Below, one piece after another: positions 55,659 to 64,000 of a stretch of 64,000 bases of DNA (positions are counted from its first letter, which is position 1; every line of letters begins with the position of its first letter). The DNA is from Zea mays (taxonomy: Eukaryota; Streptophyta; Magnoliopsida; Poales; Poaceae): NCBI RefSeq assembly GCF_902167145.1, contig NC_050105.1:116763898-116827897 (forward strand), in the 5' to 3' direction. The notes under the pieces were generated by a model. That model searched no databases, was not told where the DNA came from, and worked only from the letters and a program-made list of their open reading frames with translations. The position numbers and the translations under genes were made by a program.

Positions 55659-57906
55659 CATACGGATTGGTGCAGAGTTACCACAACATTCATTGTCGTT
55701 GCATTGTTGTGCTGTTAAAAATTTTAACCATAGCCGAAGATTTTTCACTACGCTCTCAAGTGAACACTTCATCATTTAGAGTTAACTTCGTCAAAAGAGT
55801 GAGCTTCGTCAAAACTGCAAAAAAGAAACATCAACTTCGTAAAAACCGCAAAAAATCCATCAGATGGCCAGAGTGCGTTCGACTGCAAGGGTGACTCGTG
55901 AAGGAGAAGAGACCGAGGTCACCGAGACAGCACCAATTTCCGAAGTCATCAGAGAATCAGGTCAAGTTGTGACTGACGAAGGTACCCCTGTTACCGAAGC
56001 TGAACAGACTGTTGCTGAAGAAGAAGAAGATACTGGAGAGGATGAAGAAGATTATAGTATTTTGATCCCATCAAAACCCATCCATCTAGATTTTTAGAAA
56101 TCTACTGTGTCTGAAGCTAACATGCCCATGATGATGAAGCTGGGCTACTTTGGAGAAGCTGAAAGGAAACTTGTCCGATTTGCCGGAGAAGAGACCACCC
56201 CAGCACCAAAGAATGATGAAGTAGTTGTTTTCAAGAGCTTTTTCAGAGCAGGATTGCGACTTCCTCTGAATGAGATGGTAGGGGAAGTATTGAAAAATTT
56301 CGAAATATATCTTCCTCAGCTGACCCCTAACGCCATTGTTAGGCTTAGTCTTCATCTGGGCCCTCCGAAGCCAAGGGATGAGCCCAGATGCCGAAGCATT
56401 CTGCCGAGTGCACGACTTGCACTATCAGACGAAGGCCAGGGCAGACGGTCTTCATGAAAATTTTGGTTGCTACAATTTTGCGTATCGCAAGGATACGAAG
56501 GCTCCAGTTCTCAGTTATCGCACCAAATGGCCAACTTGTTGGAAAGGTGAATGGTTTTACATCAAGGCTGATGAGAAGATGAGGGGGAAACTGATGACGA
56601 TGGTCATGTGTCTGCTGTCCTTAAACTTCGGAATGACCAGGCCTCTCTGCAACATGCATCTAGGGTCAGCATGCCAGCTGGTCGAGGTAGAATTCAGGGT
56701 AGTGGCTGAACAAATCGGCACTAGGGACTTGGTGCAGGAATACCTAGCCAACCGGACGTATCCAACGTCAAGTGACTAGGGGATGACGAAGATGAAGGGA
56801 ACAAAGAAGAAATATGAACTTGTTCAATTACCTTATCGTTTCAAATTTGAAAAATAGTTCAAGCAACCTTGCCAAGAATGGCTAGAAATGATTGAAACTA
56901 TGTGTAATGAAATACTGGGAAACCATACCAAAAAGGAAGACCAATTGATGACAGCAGCCTTCGGCACCAGGCCAAAACGAAGGTTGAACCGGGTAATGGA
57001 TGCTCTAAAATTTGAATACCCTGATTATGAGCAGCTTAGCAAGGGTGCTGAAGGGGCAAAAAGGAAAAGGATTGTTAGCGTTCTGAACAGACAAGCTGTC
57101 AGAATGGTGAAGGAGGATGAGAAGATTTTAAAGAAGAGAAAATCCACTCCTGAGCCGAAGGTGGCAGCTTTGAAGAAAAGAAAAGCTGCAACTCCAGAGC
57201 CGAAGGTGACCGAGGTAGAAGAGGAGACTCCTTCGACACCTCCTGCTGTCGAAGTGGCAGAAATTTTAAAGGTAATGACTGAATCTCTACCTATCAAGCT
57301 ACTAAGTCCTCTGGGACCGGAACTAACGAAGCTTTTACAGAAGAAGGAAGAGCCTTCGGCTACAAAAAAGGTGGATGGGCAGAAAAAGCGAAGGATCGGT
57401 ACTGTAATGGAAGCCATTAAACGGACGCCACCATCGTCCTCGGCCACTGCCGAAGCAAACATTTCTGCCGAAGCTGCAGCTGCCACCGAAGCTGTCAACT
57501 TGGAGAGCACACTATCTAAAATTGATAAATTGCTATTGGGTATGCCTAAAGAAGAAACAGATGCAGCTGCAGAAAAGGTCATGGCCCCAGTGCCTGACAA
57601 CGGAAAGAGATTGCCAATGTTGCTTCGGAGGAAAAAAGACTTCGACCTCGGAACCTGGTCGGGCAAGAACTATTTGAGGCCGAAAAGAAGGAGCTACAGG
57701 AATATGGCATTTTCTGTGGCTACCATCCAGGAGCTATGCCCTTTGGTGGGATCGATGAAGAGGCCTTAGGATGCGTTCGCGACTGCACCGAGGCAAATAT
57801 AATCGGCACTCTGTCGAAGAGTGTCAGTTTTCCGAAGCTCGAAGCTGATATTAGCAGCTACCGGCGACAACATATCGTCGACAGTTTGTTTTATTCCAAC
57901 TTCAAG

Positions 57907-57989
57907 GTAAAATTTTTGTGATGAAGCAAAAATTTTCTTTTTTATTTTTGCGATGAAGCAAATTTGTTGATGAAGGTTTATTTCTACAG
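57907..57989 (+). other. Intron 1 of the antisense gene
   Basis: AAG followed by GTAAAA, ending TTTCTACAG. It is 83 bases, AT-rich, and lies between complete codons. Without splicing a stop follows 12 bases after the donor. Confidence 0.7.
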
Positions 57990-58688
57990 AGTATGTTGCT
58001 AAGAAAAGCACTGCAAATGCAGCAAGACCTCGAAGACAAAAAGAACGAAATTATAATCGAGGGTTTAAAAAACAAAATTAAAGACTACGAAGCTTCTCTT
58101 GAGAAGAAGGATTTCCTGCTTCAGGCAATGGAGGATTCACTTGCAGAAGTCCAAGCCGAAATCGCTAGACTAAACAAGGAACTTCTCCAAAAAACAGAGA
58201 GCTTCGAACAAGAGAGAAAAGTTTTGCAGACAAAATACGACGCTGAAGCTAACAAAAATACAAAACTGCAACAATATTTGAAAGAGCTTCGGGACATGTG
58301 TTTGGGTTTTGGCAGCCGCTGCGTACAGCGATTGAAAAAAGTTTTTAACTCAGTTGGGGCCAGCGCTGAAAAATTTACCCCTTCAGCTGAAAACATATCA
58401 AGCACCTTCGAACACATTGAAGGCAAAGTCGAGGCGCTTGATGAAGTGATAGCCGGGCGCGATGACTTCTGTGCCCTACTAGCTTCTCGCGGCACAGCTG
58501 TAGCATTTCTGAAGGCTGGCTGTACGCACACAAAGATTGTGAATAGACTGACCTTCAACCTATCTCCAACAGATTTGATTGACATCCCCAGTGAAGCCCG
58601 GAGCATAGGGAGCAAATTTATAACACAGATTTGGGCGAAGGGTGGTCGGGATTTGGCTGGTGATGAGGCCCGAAGCTTGCTTAAGCCG

Positions 58689-58761
58689 GTATGAAACTTA
58701 TACATGTTGGTTACCTTCTCTTGTAAATACTTTTTATCTTATAATGCTTTGTTGTGTGCAG
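58689..58761 (+). other. Intron 2 of the antisense gene
   Basis: CCG followed by GTATGA, ending TTGTGTGCAG. It is 73 bases, T-rich, and lies between complete codons. The exon after it adds six codons and a TGA. Confidence 0.65.
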
Positions 58762-58782
58762 GATGATGGTGCCGAAGATTGA

Positions 58783-59190
58783 TAGTCCGAAGCACATCCC
58801 GAAGGTTGTAGAAGCTGCTTTTTAGGCCTGCCTGCATAGATCTTAGAAGCATTTGTATTATCTTTGTAAAAGACATTGTAATCGAAATTTGAACATTACT
58901 TTGTATATTTGTCCATACCTTGTAATATATTTTTACCTTTCCATCCATGCATAAATTGCTTTGTTGTGGACGAAACTTGTATATTTTGAGCCAAAGGCGA
59001 AAAACACCTTCCCTTCTTTTCGTACACAACGAAGCATATCCTTGCTTCTTCGTTCTCATCGAAGCATTGTTATCAAAGCTGAAGTATTTGTTTGTGCTTC
59101 ATGTTATGATGATGATGATCCTACGAATGTCTACATGAATGTATATGAATGCAATGAATGATGTAATGTAATGTGCAAATGAATGTCCCG
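58783..59190. other. 3' flank of the antisense gene
   Basis: AT-rich, no coding frame of note. It may hold the antisense transcript's 3' end. Confidence 0.5.
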
Positions 59191-59209
59191 AAAACACACA
59201 CGAAACCAC

Positions 59210-59640
59210 GCCCAGACTCTGCATCCCCTTAGGAACGACTTTTGAGCTTCTTCACCTTCTATTTCAGTGACATTTAAGTTCTGCATCCCCTTAGGAACGA
59301 CTTTTGAACTTCTTCACCTTATATTTCGTGGTATTTGGCTCTGCATTCCCTTTGGAACGACTTTTGAGCAGAAAACTTACTCTGCGCTCCCTTAGGAACA
59401 GCTTTTGCATCTTCGTCAAATTTTTGGCTCTGCATTCCCTTAGAAACGACTTTTGAGCAGAAAACTTATGCTGCGCTCCTTTAGGAACGATTTTTGCATC
59501 TTCGTCAAATTTTTGGCTCTGCATTCCCTTAGGAACGACTTTTGAGCAGAAAACTTACGCTGCGCTCCTTTAGGAACGACTTTTTTGCAGCTTCGTCATG
59601 CTCTGCATCCCCTTGGGGACGTCTTTTGAGCTTCTCCCTA
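59210..59640. repeat. Tandem repeats around CCCTTAGGAACGACTTTTG
   Basis: About nine copies of CCTTAGGAACGACTTTTG spaced 40-60 bases, alternating with CTCTGCATTC and GCTGCGCTCC blocks. They lie between the antisense gene and the end of pol. Confidence 0.85.
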
Positions 59641-59806
59641 TTTTTCTTCTTTGCACACGATGGTGCAGGCTCAGATCTTTGGGGATTTGGCCCTCGTAGG
59701 GCTAAATAAGAATGAAAAATTACAAGCTATGGCCCCATTAAAAACCTTTCTCCCCTCTTGAAAGGAAAAGAGTGCCATAGAAAAAATGAAAAAAGATTAC
59801 ATCAGA

Positions 59807-60960
59807 TTACACATAGTATCGCCGAAGCTCATCCACATTCAAAGATCTGGGTATGTCGTTGTCGTCCATATCCTTCAATCTATAAGAACCGGGTCTTGAC
59901 GAAGATACTACCAGAAAAGGACCTTCCCACTTTGGTTGCAACTTGCCCACTGTATCTGGGTTGGCCACTCTCCGAAGCACCAGATGCCCTGGCTTGATGT
60001 TTTTCAATCGAACTTTTCTATCACGCCACTTTATTGTTTCATACTGATATTTATTGATGTGCTCTATAGCCTGAAGTCTGGTCCCTTCTATGGTATTTTT
60101 TGTTACTTGATAATCAGCTTTGTCTTCTATCGAAGCTATTGTTCTTATTGACCCTGTCTTTGCTTCTTCGGGAGTTATTGCTTCGTCACCAAATAAGAGC
60201 TTGAAGGGTGTAAATTCTGTTGACCTTGATGCAGTTGTGTTGTGGCTCCACACCACTTTAATCAGCTCGTTTGGCCACTTTCCTCTAGGCTGGTTGAAGA
60301 TTAGCTTCATTATTCTTGTCATTATAATGCCATTTGTTCTTTCTACCAGCCCATTTGATTCCGGATGCCTAACTGATGCAAAATGAATCTTCGTACCAAT
60401 TCTGTCACACAAATCTTTGAATGCTTCGTCATCAAATTGTGTACCATTGTCCACAGTTATTGCCTTTGGCACACCGAAGCGACAAACAATATTTTGCCAG
60501 AAGAATTTTTGGACCGTGGCCGAAGTTATTGTAGCTAAGGGCTTCGCCTCAATCCACTTGGAAAAATATTCTACTGCCACTACAACATACTTCAAGTTGC
60601 CTTGTGCTGGTGGGAGTGGACCCAACAAATCTAGGCCCCATCTTTGCAATGGCCAGGTTGGCTGTATTAACTGAGTTAGCGACGGAGGTTGTTTCTGGTC
60701 TCTTGCACATTTTTGACAATTTTCGCACTTTTGAACCAGATCTGCTGCATCCGAAGCTGCCTTCGCCAATAAAATCCTTGTCTAAAAACCTTTCCCAGTA
60801 AAAGCCTAGACCCAATGTGAGATCCACACAAACCTGCATGTATTTCCTTCATTAGCTCTATACCTTCGGTTCTGGATAAACACTTGAGAAGCGGAGAGCA
60901 GACTCCATGTTTGTATAACTCCCCTTCTATTATGGCATATGGTCTTGTCCTTTCTTCCAT
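59807..60960 (-). pseudogene. Integrase of the Grande-like element
   Basis: 59807-60769 is a long open frame. It has the second half of the zinc site (Cys-Glu-Asn-Cys) and the full catalytic triad: Asp in Gly-Leu-Asp-Leu-Leu-Gly-Pro, Asp in Val-Asp-Asn-Gly-Thr-Gln-Phe, and Glu in Gly-Leu-Val-Glu-Arg-Thr-Asn. A C-terminal domain (Gly-His-Leu-Val-Leu-Arg) ends at 59807. The N-terminal zinc region with its histidines is in another frame at 60676-60960, so a frameshift near 60770-60800 splits the protein. It follows RNase H with no other gene between. Confidence 0.88.
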
Positions 60961-60999
60961 TCTTTTGTTATAAAGTTCGTCGTCCGAAAAGCAGTTACC

Positions 61000-62628
61000 C
61001 TAGAGAAAAGATATGATTTCAGTCCGCCAATCTTCACTATGCACAGGTGATATTGCAAGCACTGCTTTCTCCAGAAGTTCGACCAAAGGTGCTTTTATTG
61101 TTTCAAAGAATAATTCCGAAGGTAAAGGGAGCCCCTGTGTTGCTGACTTAGCTAGTAGATCTGCATGTTCATTTTCCCCTCTTGGAATATTTTTTACAGA
61201 AAAACCTTCGAAGGAAGCCTCCAACCTTCGGACTGTGTCCAAATATTTTTCAAGCTTCGGATCCCTTGCCTTGTTGCTTTTATCTACATGGCCAGCAATG
61301 ACCTGAGAATCAGTTTTAAGGACTGCTCTTCTTATTCCCATTGCTTTTAGCTTCTGAAGCCCCAACAGAAGGGCTTCGTACTCAGCCATGTTATTTGTAC
61401 AGCTAAAGTCCAGTCTTGGTGCATAGCATGTTCTGACTTTGGAGGACGCTACTAGAACAGCAGCCGCTCCAGCGCCGAAGGTTCCCCAAGAACCATCACA
61501 GAAGACTGTCAAGGCTTCGGCATCTTTTGTTACTTCTTCTCCCTGAGCCCCTGGCGTCCAATCAGCAATGAAATCTGCTAACGCCTGGGACTGAATTGAG
61601 GATCTGTGTACATAATCAATAGAGAATTCATTGAGCTCGGCAGCCCATTTTCCGATCCTCCCAGTGGCTTCTCTATTCCTCATGATGTCCTTTAGAGGTT
61701 GTGATGAAGGAACAATTATATGATATGCTTGAAAATAATGTCGAAGCTTCCTTGAGGCCATCAACATAGCATATCACACCTTCTCCAATTCTATATAATT
61801 TTTCTTTGATAAGCTTAGAACTTCGGAGACGAAATATACTGGAGCTTGTTTTTGAACTTGACCATCTTGCTTCTCCTGTACAAGCGCCGCACTAACTGCA
61901 GAGTGAGAGGCTGCTACATATAGGAGTAACGGAGCCCTTGGCGAAGGTGGAGTTAGAGTTGTCAAGTCTATCAAGTATTGCTTTAACTCTTCGAAAGCCC
62001 TTTGCTGAGCCGGATCCCATTGGAAAACTTCGGTTGACTTTAGTATTTCAAAGAATGGTAGATTCCTTTCTGCTGATCTTGATATAAATCTATTTAACGA
62101 TGCTAGCCTTCCTGCCAACCGTTGAGCTCCCTTCTTTGAATTTGGCGGCTCCATCCGAAGGATAGCTTCGATCTTATTTGGGTTACCTTCGATTCCCTTC
62201 GTTGACACCAGACAGCCAAGGAACTTGCCCTTCTTTACTCCAAAAACACACTTTTCTGGATTTAGTTTAAGACCAGCTTGCCTGAAATTTGCAAATGTCT
62301 CTTGTAAGTCAGCAATATGATTCTCTTGCTTCGTGCTTTTTACTATGATGTCATCAACATAAGTCAGCACATTCCTGCCTATTTGAGAATGAAGGACCTT
62401 GGCTGTCATTCTGCTAAAGCTTCCTCTAGCATTTTTGAGCCCCTCAGGCATCCAAAGGTAGCAATAAGTGCCACTAGGAGTTATGAAGCTAGTCTTTGGC
62501 TCATCTTCCTTCTTCATCCAAATTTGATGATAGCCTGAGTAGCAGTCCAGTAAACTCATGAGCTCCGAAGAAGCTGCTGCATCTACAAGGGTGTCTATTC
62601 TTGGTAATGGAACTCGTCCTTTGGACAT
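61000..62628 (-). pseudogene. Reverse transcriptase (part) and dual RNase H of the Grande-like element
   Basis: 61774-62628 covers most of reverse transcriptase (Leu-Leu-Asp-Cys-Tyr-Ser-Gly-Tyr-His; catalytic Tyr-Val-Asp-Asp-Ile-Ile-Val-Lys) and the gypsy-type RNase H. A TGA at 61774-61776 is followed at once by 61000-61767 in the same frame. This gives the end of that domain and a second, archaeal-type RNase H with Phe-Cys-Asp-Gly-Ser-Trp-Gly, Ala-Glu-Tyr-Glu-Ala-Leu, Thr-Asp-Ser-Gln and His-Ala-Asp-Leu-Leu. A TAG at 61000-61002 ends it, directly before the integrase region. All catalytic acids remain, but the chain is broken at the stop. Confidence 0.88.
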
Positions 62629-63792
62629 GCTTTGTTGAGATCTTTGAAATCAATACACATTCTCCATTTGCCATTAGCCTTCTTCACCATAACAGTGTTG
62701 GCTAGCCATTCTGGATATGTTACTTCTCTGATAACACCAGCACCGAGAAGTCTCTTTACTTTGTTCCGAGCACCTTCAGCTTTATCATCAGACATCTTCC
62801 GAAGTCTTTGCTTCCATGGCCTGAAAGATGGATCCACATTAAGTGAATGATCGATGACATATCTGTTGACACCACAAAGATCATTGGCTGTCCAAGCAAA
62901 GACATATTTGTTGTTGAACAAAAATCTCAGCAGAGTCTTTTCTTGGTCATCGAAAAGCTGAGATCCCAGCAGTACCCTTTGATCTGCTATATATTCACAT
63001 AGGAGCATAGGCTTCGGCTGATCTACCGAAGCAGCCTTCTCTCTCTTATGCTTATATTGTTGACAAGCTTCGGCTCCATCTATGTTGTGGATTGCCTTTG
63101 AATCTGTCCAACTCCCATCAGCCCTTCTGGCAGCTTCTTGACTTCCATGGACAGCAATGGGCCCTTGTTCCGAAGGTATCTTCATGCATAAGTATGCTGG
63201 ATGAAGTATGGCTTCGAAGGCATTAAATGTCCCTCGACCAATGATTGCATTGTATGGGTAATCCATGTCAATAATGTCAAAGATAATCTTCTCAGACCTT
63301 GTGTTATGAACATAACCGAAGGTAACTGGCATTGTGATTTTACCAAGTGCCACAATCTGTTTTCCTCCGAAGCCACAAAGAGGGTGTGTAGCATCATGAA
63401 TTTTGTCCTCTGGCTCTTGCATCTGCCTGAAAGCCTTTGCAAATATGATGTCTGCTGCACTTTCTGTCAACCAGAACATTATGGACCAGAAATCCTTTGA
63501 TGACACATGATATAACCATAGCATCGTTGTGAGGATAATCTTTGAGCTGAAGATCCTCCTTGGAGAAGGTGATTGGGATGTGGGACCACTTGGATCTGAC
63601 GAAGGGTCCTTGCACCCCAACATGTTGCACTCTTCTCTGCGTTTCCTTCTTCTGCTTCTTGTTGGCTGGCTCTGAGCTTGAACCGCCCGTGATTGGGAGC
63701 ACCAGCTTCGTAACCGAAGGTGCTTCGGCTTGATTGTTGAACGAAGCCATCAGCTCAACAGTGGAAGTGAGTTCACCGGAGGTGGGCGCCAA
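62595..63792 (-). pseudogene. Gag start, protease and N-terminal reverse transcriptase of the Grande-like element
   Basis: 63394-63792 starts next to the primer site and gives about 40 residues of Gag leader. It then passes, with no gag core or zinc knuckle, straight into the pre-protease region (Lys-Trp-Ser-His-Ile-Pro-Ile-Thr-Phe). A frameshift falls inside the protease active site near 63460-63475: Leu-Val-Asp is in one frame and Ser-Ala-Ala-Asp-Ile-Ile-Phe in the next (62595-63623). The second frame runs through the protease C-terminus (Ile-Ile-Gly-Arg) to reverse transcriptase (Trp-Arg-Met-Cys-Ile-Asp-Phe) and shifts again near 62610-62630. Compared with the other Tat element, some 450 codons of Gag are missing. 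Confidence 0.82.
63781..63792 (-). other. Primer binding site of the Grande-like element
   Basis: Minus strand TTGGCGCCCACC directly follows the 5' LTR. The TGGCGCC core is usual for this lineage. Confidence 0.8.
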
Positions 63793-64000
63793 TGTTGGGG
63801 ACTTGTTCTCAAATGCTATGAGTTAAAAACAAGGCAACACAAAATGTTAATGGTCAAAGATCTGCGTCCTTCGAAGCATTATCTCTCTTAGGATATAATG
63901 ATCTTCAGACGAAGGTTATGAAGGACATACCTTCATCATCTCAGTATGTAATAATGAAAGTAGAAACATATGAAACATGGAAAATAACATGAACAATCAC
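63793..64000 (-). repeat. 5' LTR of the Grande-like element (partial)
   Basis: The 208 bases match 54819-55026 with only a few differences. The rest is outside the window. Confidence 0.93.

Larger units (their letters stand above)
55864..58782 (+). pseudogene. Spliced antisense gene of the Grande-like element (broken)
   Basis: Runs opposite to gag-pol. It starts at ATG 55864 with an acidic leader. About 56107-56770 matches the 'putative gypsy-type transposon' domain (Phe-Phe-Arg-Ala-Gly-Leu-x-Leu-Pro; Gln-Leu-Thr-Pro-Asn-Ala-Ile). A Lys/Glu-rich linker with Pro-Glu-Pro-Lys-Val repeats follows (56888-57640), then a conserved block (57670-57906) and a coiled coil (about 58000-58300). Two introns, 57907-57989 and 58689-58761, have GT-AG ends and keep the frame; the last exon ends at TGA 58780-58782. 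Damage: TAG at 56095-56097, 56777-56779 and about 56857-56859; frameshifts near 56340-56390 and 57620-57665. Function unknown. I recall such an extra gene in Grande, but the splice model is mine. Confidence 0.75.
54819..64000 (-). mobile_element. Grande-like Ty3/gypsy retrotransposon (Tat lineage), running off the window
   Basis: It is oriented leftward. The 3' LTR is 54819-55449. The 5' LTR begins at 63793 and continues past 64000. Both begin TGTTGGGGACTT and contain many CCGAAGG/CCTTCGG motifs, which I associate with maize Grande. Pol (59807-63620) has Tat-type dual RNase H. An opposite-strand gene (55864-58782) sits between pol and the 3' LTR, as reported for Grande. Most of gag is absent. 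Several stops and frameshifts are present. Confidence 0.88.

Noticed and set aside
59210..59640. CRISPR-like appearance of regularly spaced repeats
   Set aside because: Plant nuclear DNA inside a retrotransposon; spacers are themselves repeated and there are no cas genes.

Overview
This window is plant nuclear DNA, most likely maize or another Zea. The case rests on nested LTR retrotransposons whose termini and proteins resemble the maize Opie/Ji (Ty1/copia) and Grande (Ty3/gypsy) families, on CACTA, Tourist and Stowaway elements, and on one spliced, GC-rich grass-type gene for a cell-wall invertase. Family names come from memory of these families, not from a search. Nearly all other open reading frames are decayed transposon genes or shadows of them.

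Left third (1-28118): an outer Ty1/copia element on the + strand, entering from the left edge, was split twice. A second copia element of the same type (2367-11286, minus strand, AAAGG target duplication) lies in its integrase region. A Tat-type gypsy element (11492-24248, minus strand, GGCCG/GGTCG duplication) lies between its integrase and reverse transcriptase. The outer 3' LTR ends at 28118 and abuts a GC-rich tandem array (28119-28562).

Middle (28563-44180): mostly DNA-transposon debris. It holds a minus-strand TNP2 transposase remnant, a 1.93 kb CACTA element with ATC duplications, two tandem hairpins and a short transposase-associated exon, and a family of 'TTTGCCGAGTG' CACTA elements (33621-35155, 37808-38855, and an inverted fragment near 39631-40293). 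It also holds Tourist, PIF-like and Stowaway MITEs. At 37014-38924 is a very small LTR element (TRIM type) whose left LTR carries a MITE and whose right LTR carries a CACTA element. A minus-strand relic of the last part of an invertase gene sits at 39484-39622.

Host gene (44270-46574): six exons, including the 9-nt mini-exon typical of plant acid invertases, encode an intact 590-residue cell-wall-type invertase. A third copia element (46684-52206) begins only about 110 bases after its stop codon and carries a Stowaway in its 5' LTR. Its 3' LTR is cut by an unclassified element (from 52207).

Right end (54819-64000): a Grande-like gypsy element on the minus strand runs off the window. Nearly all of gag is missing. 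Between pol and its 3' LTR lies an opposite-strand gene (55864-58782) with its own TATA box, two in-phase GT-AG introns, a conserved N-terminal domain and a coiled-coil C-terminus, now broken by stops and frameshifts. This spliced antisense gene is the most unusual organisation in the window. The Tat-type gypsy element at 11492-24248 keeps a coiled-coil antisense frame in the same place.
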